This document shows, piece after piece, positions 35,261 through 45,737 of a stretch of DNA of 64,000 nt. Under the pieces are notes generated by a model. It was not told where the DNA came from. It saw nothing but the letters and a program-made list of their open reading frames with translations, and did no database searches. Source of the stretch: Euonymus europaeus (Eukaryota; Streptophyta; Magnoliopsida; Celastrales; Celastraceae). The DNA lies in NCBI GenBank assembly GCA_963580455.1, contig OY756968.1, positions 8,717,544 to 8,781,543 on the forward strand, in the 5' to 3' direction. Made by a program: the position numbers and the translations under genes. Each line of letters starts with the position of its first letter. The first letter of the stretch is position 1.

Positions 35261-36600
35261 TCAATCCTCTTGCCTATTATTTCGGTTGTCTCTCCTATCC
35301 TCCCTGTCATCTCTCTTATTTTCCCTATCCTCTCTCCTTCTTTTTTCTCTAGTCACATTGGTGTAATTTTTGAGATATCCCCTTTGAATGAGGTTTTCTT
35401 TCTCATTTTTTAGATGGCGACAATAATCATTATCATGGCCTGGTCCTTGGGGAAACTTACAATATTCATCACTCCCCTTTCTTCCAGGGGTAAGCTTCAT
35501 CTTTGGAGGCCATCTGACAATGTCTCGATCTTGTATCTCATTTAGGACATTTCTCAACAAGGTATTGAGGGGAGTATAAGAGTCATAAAGTGCTGTCTTT
35601 GATGTTTCGTCTCTCCGAGAAGAGGATCTACCGCCCTCGGAGCGTTTTTTATCTCCTCTTTGTCACCCAAAATCACCCTTCTTTCTAGAAGGAGACCTGT
35701 TAGGGGATTTGTCGGTTGCGTGTGGTGAACCATCATTTCATCAGCAGCGATGTTCAGGGATGCTCTTTGGGTGTTTCTTGGAAAGGGAGTGTTTCAGCGT
35801 AGCATGTCTAACTCCTGTTGTGAAAGCAGTGATCACTATGATCGCCTATAAATCTAGGATCTCCAAGCAATCACCATTGAACCTAGTCACGAATTCCCTA
35901 AGGCTCTCGTTAGGTTTCTGTCGAATAGTGATCAGCATAGCGTTAGTTTTCTTCACTGGCCGAGAACTCGCAAAGTGAGCGACAAAGCGGTTGGTTACTC
36001 ATCAAAAGTGTCAATACTGTCATGAGAAAGAGCCTTAAACCATCTTCGGGCAACGCCAATGAGTGAAACGGGAAATATTTTACAACAGGCTTCTTGGAAT
36101 GCTTGCTAAAATTCCATCATTGTTTGGAAACCTATGACGTGGTCCAAAGGATCTCTTTTGCCATTGTATTTTTCGATGTTGTCCACCTTGAAATTATTCG
36201 GTGCCTGGGCCCTTTGTATCTCCGGTGCCAAGGGCGTCAGATTCTTGTCCCAATCCATTGTGTCAAGGAATTGGCGTTCCTACATGGCCACGATTTTCTG
36301 ATCAACTACATCTTCAATGAACTTGATATCCCCCTCGTGTGTATGAGTAGGACGAGTTCGTCGACTTGTACCAACTGAATTTTGTTCTTTAGATTCTTGA
36401 TGTGCAAGCTCCTGAGGTGGTGGTGCATTATTTTGTATTTGAATCTGATCCATCCTCTGAGAAAGGTTGGTCATCTGTTGCATTAGCTGGGCGAGTTGAT
36501 CCTAAAACTGTTGCTAGCCTAGTTGCTCGGCCAGAGCATTTTCTCCCACAACAGTAGGCTTAGCAGGTTGTTCGTCCCTATTGCTCCTAGTTTGAACCAT
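35261..36600 (-). pseudogene. gag: Gag of W
   Basis: The ATG at 36600 reads MVQTRSNRDEQPAKPTV, only four bases after the LTR end. A Gln-rich region follows (MQQMTNLSQRMDQIQIQNN). The capsid-like domain reads DNIEKYNGKRDPLDHVIGF and VSLIGVARRWFKALSHDSI. The C-terminal nucleocapsid variant has YCKFPQGPGHDNDYCRHLK, a CxFx..GHxxxxC pattern, and a strongly charged Arg/Asp tail. Stops are frequent between 35740 and 36110. The minus ORFs 35261-35560, 35554-35736 and 36280-36483 are its pieces. Confidence 0.8.
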
Positions 36601-36604
36601 AATT

Positions 36605-37123
36605 TGTTGGCAGTTGACGTATCAGGTAGGATCAAACTAGGTCTTCCTGGTTAAACTATGTATCCTCGGTAAGCGTGTTTCCTGTTAAGACGAACAGAGA
36701 TGAGCTAAAAGACCAAGCGGGGGATTATTGTTCTCTGGCGTTGGCGCTCCGACGCTCAAGTCAGATGAGAAATAATTAGCCTTTAGAGTCCACAAGTCGG
36801 GTCTCCAAAAGCTGTAAGATATTTTTATGAGTCAAAAGTCTTGTGTTTTACCTGTGGGGAGATACCCCTTTTATAGTAAAATAGATCTCCTAGTAATAAT
36901 AGAATTCCCATTGCAATAGAGTTCTTGGAACATTAGGAAACGGCGTGAGGAGGGAGAATCCCTGTCGGAAAAGGATCTCGTTTCCCTTGAGACCAAAGAG
37001 CCGAGAATAAGGTTCCCGAGCAATTTGGTCGTATCCGAGCAATGCCTATCAAACCGGTAAGTCCCTATACAGCTAGCGTGCCACGTGTTAGAACATAATT
37101 GGTGGTATTTTATGGTGTTATCA
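36605..37123 (-). repeat. 5' LTR of W
   Basis: This is the partner of 27786-28305. On the minus strand it runs TGATAACACC to CTGCCAACA. It borders the gag ATG on its downstream side and family X LTR sequence on the other. Confidence 0.9.
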
Positions 37124-37840
37124 GAACCAAATTTTATAGAACAAAGAAGGATATCGAAAAGAATAGGTGAAGAATCTCCTACCTCGTTTGGAGCAATTCA
37201 CCAAAATCAAAGAAATTCGACTCTAGGGTTCAGATTTTCCAAACCTATCCCTATGCAAAAATTGAACCCTCGCACATCAATATATGATCAACCATTCATA
37301 AAACATGATTAAAAGTCAAGAAATTAGAGTTACTCACCTTCTCTCTCTAGAAATCCTTCTCTAAGGCTTGAATCTTGGCCCAACCAAAACTTCCAAAATC
37401 ACAAACAAATACATAAATCCATAATCAAGTCGAAATCAACATATCTAATAAATAGAACGAAACTCTAAAGGAATCTAACCAAATCTACAAAAATCCTAGA
37501 ATTTACAAAACTAGGAAAATTTACCAAAATCTTCCAATAAAGCTTAAATCTTCAATATTTCCCACCAATGATTGTGTATCTTCAAGAACCAAGCCAAATC
37601 GTTGCTAGAAACTCTTTCTCTCTCTAGATTCGTAACTCTCTCTCACTCTAGAACTTGAACACCCAAAGAAATACCTATTCTGGCTCGCGTGAGCCTTTTT
37701 GAAATATCGGGTAGTGCCTAGGCGCTTTAGCCTAACAAAATTTTCCAACTTCCACTGCTTTAGGTTCATCCTGGATGTGTACAAAAATTAACGCCCAGGA
37801 AGGGTGCGCCTAGGCAGCCGTCAAGTCTCTTCCTATTGCA

Positions 37841-37990
37841 CACTGGATTGGGCGCAATGCCTAGGTGCCAACGAGGTCCACCCAGTCCAGTTTCAAACAC
37901 TCATTCTCTGTCTGTAGCCCACTGTACTGGGCGCAGCACCTAGGCGCCTCTGAGGTGTGCCCAGTCCAGTTTCATACCCTTGGTTAAACT
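37841..37990. repeat. Two 79-bp direct repeats with GCGCCTAGG-like palindromes
   Basis: CACTGGATTGGGCGCA at 37841 and CACTGTACTGGGCGCA at 37920 begin two similar units ending CCCAGTCCAGTTTCA. Each holds a CCTAGG-centred palindrome. Two weaker relatives lie upstream near 37710 and 37805. They lie in the family X solo LTR. Confidence 0.65.
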
Positions 37991-38061
37991 CCTCAACACC
38001 CAAAACACATATTCATAACAAACAATAAATCCTAAGTTCATATTTGGGGTAGGTCGTCATA

Positions 38062-39161
38062 AAAATGCTTGATGGTGAATGCATTAGTGAAATGTTTGCT
38101 AGATTGACAAAAATATGCAATGAATTGAATTCTTTTGGAAAGCCTTATGCTAATATAGATAAGGCATAAAAGATCCTAAGAGGTTTTCCAAGATCATGGA
38201 TTGTAAATGTCATCGCAATCAAGGAAGCAAAGGATTTGAGAATCTTGAAGATAAATGAGCTCATTGGAAGCCTAATGACTCATGAATTGGAAGTGATCAA
38301 TAGAGTTTATGAAGAGGCTCCAAAGTAGAAAAGTATTGCATTGGCCATGACTTCCAAGTCCAAATCCAAGGAGACCATGACTCAATCCAAGGAAAAGGAT
38401 CTTTTCTCAAGTAGTGAGAATGAAGATAGTGATGATGAGATTGCTATGATGGTCAAGAACTTTAAGAAGTTTGTGAAGAATAAAATATGTGGGTTCAAAA
38501 ATAAAAAGTTCAAGAGTAGGAAAACTGAGAAGGAGAAGCCTATTTGCTTCAATTGTGGCAAGGTGGGACACTTCATTGCCGATTGCCCCAAAGCATCCAA
38601 GAAACATCACAAAGGGAAAGGCAAAGAGAAGAAGAAGGCATTAAAAGCAACATGGGATGATTCATCATCAACCTCTTATAGTGAGGTTGATATTGAGCTT
38701 AAAGACTCTTCTCTTTTATCCTATGATGAATTCTATGCTAATTATGATGATTTTTGTGATTTTCATGATATGTTTCTTGGAAAATGCAAGCATCTTAAGA
38801 AAGAAAATGTCAAACTTATGAAACTGGATGAAATGCATGTTAATGAGCTTGAAGTGGTTAATGCTAAGTATGATGTTCTTTTTGTTAAGTATGATAATAT
38901 GGCTATTGAGTATGATGCCTTGATTGATGAGAATAAATGCTTAAAAGAAAATTTTCTATCATTGATGAAAGTGCTTGTATGGCAGAATGCACAAGATTGA
39001 ATATGCAAGATTATGATCATCTTAAAGCTAGGGTGCTTGAGCTAGAAGGAGAATTAAATTCATGGGATGATCATGTGTGCATTATGATTTCTAATACTAA
39101 ATCCTTGGATCATGAAATTGATTTGATGAAACAAAAGAATAGGATGTTAGAAATGCAATAG
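38062..39161 (+). pseudogene. gag: Copia gag, 3' part with zinc knuckle
   Basis: This continues the gag begun at 24168. MLDGECISEMFARLTKICNE and KILRGFPRSW are followed by the CCHC knuckle CFNCGKVGHFIADC at about 38547-38588. After it come KKHHKGKGKEKKKALKATW, a Ser/Asp-rich linker and a coiled-coil stretch of DE/YDxL repeats, then ELEGELNSWDDHV. Stops occur near 38168 and 38328, and a frameshift near 38990 passes to ORF 38937-39161. The long post-knuckle coiled coil is usual for Sire-like copia gag. Confidence 0.85.
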
Positions 39162-39585
39162 TCTAAATTTTTCATAAGTTCACTAAAACTTGATGAAACG
39201 TTTTCCTCTCAAAGGCATTATCTTGATAGAATAAGGCTTGGCTATGATTCTTTGTCTCTTGATGGAACTACACATGAGAGTGAAAATTCAATCAAGTTGG
39301 TGAAACCTATTAATGGTTCAACCAAGACATCTAAGGTCATAGGAGACTCGACTAAGGCTTCAAAAGCCAAGGCCAACAATGCACATCTCTCGAGAAGAGC
39401 ATCATCATCTAGGGTATCACATCCTAGAGTGAGGATCAATAAAATTTGGGTGCCTGAATGTATGAAATACGATAACATACTTGATTATGCAAGGGTTGTG
39501 CTTAAATTAAATGTTTATGCTATTGTGGCTAACCCTTAGGATACAAGGTTTGGATACCTAAAGTGCCTTGAACAACATTGGTTAG

Positions 39586-39960
39586 GTGTGCTTAAAGTAT
39601 TCTTCCAAGTCATGCCAATGGTTCTTGGATAGTGATTGTTCAAGGCATATGATCAGGGATCGATCCTTGTTCACATCTTACAAGGAGAAGAAGGATGGTG
39701 AATATGTCACTTTTGGAGACAACTTCAAAGGAAGGATACTAGGCATAGCATTGTTTGGTAAGGGTTTCTTAACCCTAAATTATTGTAGTCTTGTTGAAGA
39801 TTGGGCATTCAATTTGCTTAACATTAGTCATTTAAGCATGAAAATGTGGTTCCTTTTGGTTCTAGAGTTGGTCATATGTATGCATAAGATATTAATATGA
39901 AATGTGATTATAAGACTTGCTTGATTGCTTCTAATGATGTTGTATTACATTGGCATAGAA
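39586..39960 (+). pseudogene. pol (PR): Copia protease
   Basis: WFLDSDCSRHMIRDRSLF matches the copia protease motif; the usual DSG is here DSD. It continues FGDNFKGRILG and FNLLNISHLSMKM. The link from gag (39252-39539, KIWVPE) is broken by a stop at 39538. Confidence 0.8.
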
Positions 39961-40745
39961 GGCTAAGTCATGTTGGTGCATCTACTTGAAGAAAGCTTAG
40001 TTAGAGGCTTATCTAAATTAAGGTTTGGTGATTCAATTGTTTGTGAACATTGCATTAGAGGCAAGCAAGCTAAGGAGTCTTTTAAATCTAAGAATATTAT
40101 TTCTACTTCTAGACCACTTCAACTATTGCGTATTGATTTGTTTGAAAATTATGATTTGATGCATTGTATGATTCATATGGCATTTTACATAATTTTAGTG
40201 CACCTAGGATACCTCAATAAAATGAGGTTGTAGAAAAAAAAAGAATAGGACTCTACAAGAGTTAGAAAAAAACCATGATTCTTGAATATACCTTACCTAA
40301 ACATTTTTGGCTGGAGGCCATCAATAATGCTTGTTATGTATCAAATAAATTGTAAATTAGAAAGATGTTGAAATAGATAACATATGAGCTTTTATATGCT
40401 AGGAAACCTAGAGTTGATTATTTTAGAGTATTTGGTTGTAAATGCTATATCTTGAACACTAAGGATAATCTTGATAAGTTTGATGCCAAAATTGATTTTG
40501 AAATTTTTCTTGGATATTCTTCACACTCTAGAGTATAAATAGTTTATAATATAAAATCTAAGTGTGTTAAAGAAAGTATTCATCTAAAATTCAATGATAC
40601 GTTCTCACTTGATCCAAAAGTACTCGTAAAGAATGAGAATTTAGGTATTGAAGGCCTTGATCTTCCAAAAGATAGTGATCCGAATGCAAGCTATGAGCTA
40701 GGTATTGATGTGAATGAAGCACCATTAGTGGAAAGCCTTAAGGAG
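39961..40745 (+). pseudogene. pol (IN): Copia integrase with internal deletion
   Basis: The GAG_pre-integrase zinc segment reads LHWHRRLSHVG, then CEHCIRGKQAKESFKSK. The core starts LQLLRIDLFENYDL and then jumps, near 40160-40190, to FSAPRIPQQNEVVE-like sequence. Roughly the middle of the core, including an expected Asp, is missing. The rest continues KTMILEYTLPKHFWLEAINN, KPRVDYFRVFGCKCYILN and IFLGYSSHSR. Many stops and shifts follow. Confidence 0.8.
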
Positions 40746-40949
40746 ATGAATGTTTGCTAATGATTCTACACCAACTGTGCAAGATAAAGGGGAACTTGTG
40801 GCTATTAACATTGATCAAAATGCTCAAAATGATAATTTAGAGCAATCGGGTTCTACTCAATCTCAAGGCAATAGGATTCAAGTAAATGTCAAGCACAAGC
40901 ATCCTAAGGAACTTATCATTGGAGATCCAAACAAGGGCATTTGAACAAG

Positions 40950-41703
40950 ATCAAAGTTGACTTCGACGCTCAATTCTAATCCCTTAAACGTATATGCTAT
41001 GATTTCTATGATAGAACCCAAATGTGTTAAGGATGCATTGTTAAATGAGGATTGAATTTTTGCAATGCAAGAAGAACTTGCACAATTTGAAAGAAACTAG
41101 GTTTGGAAAATTGTTTCAAAACCTAAAGACCACACCATTATGGGAACAAAATAGGTGTTTAAAAATAAAATGAATGAGAATAGTGAAGCAACTAGAAACA
41201 AGGCTAGATTAGTGGTTTAAGGGTATTTCCAAGAAGAAGGCATATATTATGATGAAACATTTGCACCAATTGCAAGGTTAGAGTTTTATTAGCTTTTGCA
41301 TGCTATAAAGGGTTTTAAATTTTTTCAAATGGATATTAAAATTTATTTTTTAAATGGTTTGATAAATGAGGAAAGTGTATGTTAAACAACCACCAGGTTT
41401 TCAACCTAAAGAATTTCCTAATAATGTTAACAAATTATATAAATCATTGTATGGTTTGAATCAAGCACCTAGAGCTTGGTATGAAATACTTAGTAAATTT
41501 TTGTTAGGAAATGCATTTTCTTGTGGTGGTATTGATAATATTTTGTTTATTAAGTATAAAGGTGGTGACATGTTGATTGTGCAAATATATGTAGAATTTA
41601 TATTTGGTGTTACTTTGGAATCAATGTGCGACGAATTGCTATGTGCATGAAAAGTGAACTTGAAATGTTTATGATGGGTGAGTTGACATATTTTTTAGGA
41701 ATC
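40950..41703 (+). pseudogene. pol (RT): Copia reverse transcriptase, truncated
   Basis: VFKNKMNENSEATRNKARLV, IYYDETFAPIARLEF and FFQMDIKIYFLNG lead, after a frameshift, to VYVKQPPGFQPKEF and LYKSLYGLNQAPRAWYE. The catalytic box reads YVEFIFG where YVDDIIFG is expected, so both Asp are lost. It stops at GELTYFLGI at 41703, where a tandem repeat begins. RNase H and the 3' LTR are absent. Confidence 0.85.
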
Positions 41704-41875
41704 CTAATCTAATCATGAAATTCTATTAGATAACATTCAAATAAAAATCATAAACTAATCATGGCATTCAATTAGATAACATCCAAATACGAATATTAAT
41801 CTAATCATGACATTCAATTAAGTAACATCAAAATATGAATCCTAATCTAATCATGGCATTCAATCCAAACATAAC
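41700..41875. repeat. 46-bp tandem repeat, nearly four units
   Basis: Starts AATCCTAATCTAATCATG and variants occur at 41700, 41746, 41792 and 41838, exactly 46 bp apart. Each unit ends with ATTAGATAACATCCAAAT-like sequence. The array begins at the break of the copia RT. Confidence 0.9.
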
Positions 41876-42209
41876 AATATGTTGCTCGATTATCACGGAT
41901 TTTCTGGAAGTCACCAAACTCGAACCAATCTCAAAATTGAACTCCCACTGTATAAGCGGTTGTGTTCTACTGTTGTAGTGACAAATCTAAATACTGTCTA
42001 AAGATTGGACAGCCACCACCACAACAGACCTCTATTGGCCATGGGACTAGCGCTGTTGGAAAACTAACATCTAGATGATTCCAGTCGCACAAGTCTAACC
42101 ATTGCCGGCCGCCTCACGTCACTAAAAAATGAAAAGCAAGTTGTCTTTTCTAATCTCATTTTTCTCTTGTATGTAGCAACTAGCATGAGAAATAGAGTCA
42201 CTATCAATC
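41876..42209. other. Gene-free stretch
   Basis: No ORF, RNA or recognisable element was seen. Confidence 0.4.
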
Positions 42210-42340
42210 GGATTAAAGTCCGATTGGAAACTTAAAAATCATGAGAACCAGAATAGGGTACGGAGGTCGATTGAACGTGGGGAAGGTATTAGGCATCCCA
42301 CGACTCCTGTTTAAAAGAGTTACTGAATTTTTAAATAATT
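42210..42340 (-). mobile_element. Tat/Ogre-type LTR fragment
   Basis: The minus strand reads GATGCCTAATACCTTCCCCA, then TTCAATCGACCTCCGTACCC. This signature precedes the LTR end in Ogre/Tat elements and is shared with 57630-57675 on the plus strand. No primer-binding site was found next to it. Confidence 0.55.
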
Positions 42341-42414
42341 GGCTATTTTCTGAAAACTCATTGTTTGCAAGATTGGTTTATGTTGAATGAGATAATGTTT
42401 TGATTTTTTTTTGG

Positions 42415-42930
42415 ATCATACTAACTTATGGCATGTAAATGATTGAATTTTTTGAAAACACCAACTTATGGTGTTGTCTTTAAATGACGTGCCAAATTAT
42501 CGCATAAAAAAAATGGATTTTAAAAACATCAACTTGTGGTGTTATATTTAAATGACGTGCCAACTTATGGCATGGAAAAGAATAGAATTTTGAAAACACC
42601 AACTTATGGTGTTATATTTAAATGATTGGTTTGGAATTCCAACTTATGGAACTGGATTGAATAAGATTTGAAAAGGATTTGAGGATACTAACTTATGGTA
42701 TTTACTTGTTTAAAAGATGAATTTCGTAATACCAACTTATGGCATTTCAAAAAAGGGAAATAGATATCAACTTATGATATTTTATTTTAACAAGTATAGA
42801 AATAGTGGTTAAGTTTAAAAATTAGTAGCTTGATATACCAACTTATGGCATTTAAATACAAGTTTGAGTTTGGAATACCAACTTATGATATTTTTTATTT
42901 TTTATTAGAAAAACACAAATTTATGATAGT
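42415..42930. repeat. Array of about 12 hairpins sharing the loop AACTTAT
   Basis: Units occur at about 42418, 42457, 42489, 42525, 42557, 42595, 42634, 42684, 42727, 42763, 42831, 42872 and (weak) 42911. Each has the form arm-AACTTAT-arm', where the arms are complementary but change between units: ACACC/GGTGT, ATTCC/GGAA, ATACT/GGTAT, ATATC/GATAT, GTGCC/GGCAT. Spacing varies from about 32 to 68 bp. The array borders the Tat-type LTR fragment and may be part of that LTR. Confidence 0.8.
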
Positions 42931-44146
42931 AAATTATTTTGTGAGACGACTTTGATTTAATCATCATCGTGTTGCGTCATTTTCACATAAAATAACAATC
43001 CCTAAGGAAACAAATTATTATTGACAAACAAGACAATCCTAAATACTCATATGCTTCTAACAACCTAAAATAAATATGCATACATTTTTCACTATGCTTG
43101 TTTTTCACTATTTACATATTACATAATCCTGGGCCCAAATACCTGATAATCTAAGCCTCAACTCAAAAGCCCAATACATACCCTAATACCAAATGTACTA
43201 CTAAAACCCAATCCTTACATAAGGGCACAAAGCTATATATGCCCAATGGAAGCCCAATCATCTAAATAAAATTAAAAGCCTAATATTAAACAACAAATGA
43301 TACAATATTGCAACCCAACAAAAGAACTTACACAACCCTTCCAAACCACCTTTCAAAACCTGGCCCAATAACACCTGAAATTAGAAAATGACCGGCCCAT
43401 ATGTATCACCTCTTCTTTACCCTTATCGTTTCGGAAGAAATTTCCCTCTAGAGGCCGACCTCGCTTGCACATATCGAATTTTTTGGTGGCTCAGGTGGTG
43501 GTGACACTTGTTGGTGATTCCAGTGCTTCACTGCCATCACTTAAATAAAATGAGGCTATTACCTTGATTTTTGGAGATTGATATCCTTGGAAAAACTCGG
43601 ATTTCTTCCATCATCTCGCGAGACCCAGATTCACCCGGATGTACCACCTCTAACAATTAAAAAAATTCCAAAGTTCTTTTCCAGCGATCCTGATGGAGGA
43701 TATTCACGTTGGAGTGAACCCATGATTCAACATCTTGTTTCGGCGCATCCAGGTGGCACAAAACGACACAGCGTCAACTCTTGACATTTTCGGCTGTTCT
43801 AGAGACTCCGGTGGTACTCAGTTACATCGAATCCATCATTGAATCCGAGAGGATCACTAGATTCCATAACTGCAACAGTTGCAAATGACAATCGCTGCTT
43901 TCTAGCAGACTTCACAGATCGGGCAGCAGATCCAACTGTTTTGACTGTTCTAGCGATTGCAGGAATCACAGGCGTCAACATTTGACCACAGTGTCCAAAG
44001 ATGAGTTCTCTTGGTTGCCTAGAAACTAATTTTGCTCAAAACAGATCCAACAAACAATTTAATAGATCTAATGCCTAGATTACCCGATTTCATAAATTTC
44101 GGGATTTACTCAAAATCAAATTTTGACGTACACCGGCGCTAATCAT
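42931..44146 (-). other. Stretch beside the copia LTR, no confirmed gene
   Basis: If the LTR at 44160-45737 belongs to a full element, its gag would lie here on the minus strand. The ORF at 43799-43981 (MLTPVIPAIARTVKTVG) begins about 165 bp after the primer-binding site, but I recognise no gag domain. 42960-43480 looks non-coding. Confidence 0.35.
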
Positions 44147-44158
44147 GCTCTGATACCA
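44147..44158 (-). promoter_or_regulatory. Primer-binding site (initiator tRNA-Met)
   Basis: The minus strand reads TGGTATCAGAGC one base after the LTR end at 44160. Confidence 0.85.
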
Positions 44159-44159
44159 C

Positions 44160-45737
44160 TGTTAGCAAACGGTATACAAAATACTCGTAGTGGAAGCAAT
44201 AAAAATTTACCTCTTGAAGCGTGCTTGATCAAAATTCCAGCCAATCGGTTGATCTCCGATAATACGGAGACTTTAGTCCGTCCACCGGAATCACAAGCTA
44301 AAATCACTCAATAACACTTTGATGTCACACACCAAAGAGGAAATTTTGTTTTTACAAAACAAATTTCTGTGTTTCTTTTCTCTGCATATGTATCTAATAC
44401 ACATCACACTTTTTAAATGAATTTTCACATCCATTTAAAATAGAATTGCCGACACAATTCAACCAATTGTGTCGGCAACTATATCATAATGAACATATGA
44501 TATATTATAATATATATTATAATAACATATTAATATAATATAATATTAATTAAATCATGGCCCAATCTTTAATTAATGACAAGTTTGCTAGCAATGACTA
44601 TTAATCAATTGGATCCAATCCGGTTTACAATAAACCTGCATTTAATTAATAATTCGATTATTTTCATCTCATGTAAATTATTGAATTTACACAGTTCTTC
44701 TTTTTTTCAATCTCAGCTCGTGATTCTTGATGTGTGACTTTCTAGGTTCATTACCGATTGACAATAAGAATAATATCAAACTCTTTGATATTAATCAAAA
44801 CACATTTTAATCATTTCTTATAAATCACGAGTGACACCTAGCAGCATATCGTGACTACCCAGTCAGTGATGAATACTTTCATATGAACCTTTAATTACGA
44901 CTACCGTGTAATTTAATCCTTCCACTGTACAATATCCCAATTGAGTGAGGATCATGGATATCCGTCAAATCCACTAACTCAATTATATGCCAGATCCAAT
45001 ATTTTATTGACAAACAAATAATTAATGAAAACTCTTTTCATTAATCATGTAACCTCGGCCAAGGATTTTCTGTGTCAATAAATATTCGGATCACATAGGA
45101 TATTCTCCTTGTTTATTTCGAGGCGGTGGATTCCTTATTGACTGCACACAAGTCTCCATATATAACTAACTGAATCCATCAAATGTTAATATTTATTCAA
45201 TGAATAAATATTTCCAACATTGACAAAATTCAATCACCCATATACAAGACTACTATGTCATCTCAGGTCTAAGGATTATTTACACAATCGTAAATAAATA
45301 ATAAATCATTGACAAAGAAATAAACCTCCATGTGATTCATTATTGAGCAAGTCATGTTCGAAGCATTTATTCAACAATAAATCTTCCATATTGTTTGTTC
45401 TAATATCTCATATTAAATTGCATGAGACTCACAACTCTATCATTATAGGAAACAAACAGTATGCCGATCTTCCGAATTATTATTGTCCAATTAATAATTC
45501 TACAATCAGGAACTTTATTTAAGATATTTATACTAGAGATCACTCGTCACTCATATTCTCAACTCTTGAGAATGATGTCTCTAACAAATATCTACGGACA
45601 TATTTAATATAACTAATAAATAGAAATATCAAATATATAAATAATCTGCCATGTATTATTTCAACTAATACAGTACTATTTGTATATACGTTCCAAATAT
45701 GACCGTATAATTGGCTGTACAGGACATATATCTAACA
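44160..45737 (-). mobile_element. Copia 5' LTR, 1,578 bp
   Basis: On the minus strand it starts TGTTAGATATATGTCC (45737) and ends GTTTGCTAACA (44160), so it has TGTTAG/CTAACA inverted ends. A primer-binding site follows immediately. It is very AT-rich, with no coding sequence. The 3' LTR was not found in the window, so the element is truncated or interrupted to the left. Confidence 0.8.

Larger units (their letters stand above)
27786..37123 (-). mobile_element. Tat-lineage Ty3/gypsy retrotransposon W, 9.3 kb, degenerate
   Basis: Two LTRs of about 520 bp (27786-28305 and 36605-37123) differ at roughly 32 positions by eye, so the insertion is not recent. In minus-strand order it carries gag, protease, RT, RNase H, a second (archaeal-type) RNase H, integrase, an antisense ORF and a polypurine tract. 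The dual RNase H places it in the Tat clade. The flanking duplication is imperfect (AAACC at 27781-27785, GAACC at 37124-37128). All ORFs carry stops or shifts. Confidence 0.9.
24595..38061. mobile_element. Solo LTR (family X/Z) inserted in copia gag, itself split twice
   Basis: The pieces 24595-25085, 27025-27785 and 37124-38061 are homologous in order to the solo LTR at 60552-62767. They share the CATCTCCCCGTA block, the AGCTCAGTAGGGG block and the AATCTCCTACCTCG block. Removing the two insertions leaves about 2.2 kb, the same length. Its left end is TGTAAAGTCC and its right end is near GTCGTCA. The 5-bp target AAAAT is found at 24590-24594 and 38062-38066. No internal region remains. The termini suggest a Ty3/gypsy LTR. 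Confidence 0.75.

Noticed and set aside
42415..42930. Possible CRISPR-like array
   Set aside because: Repeats are 7-bp loops with varying palindromic arms, spacing is irregular and low-complexity, and this is plant nuclear DNA.
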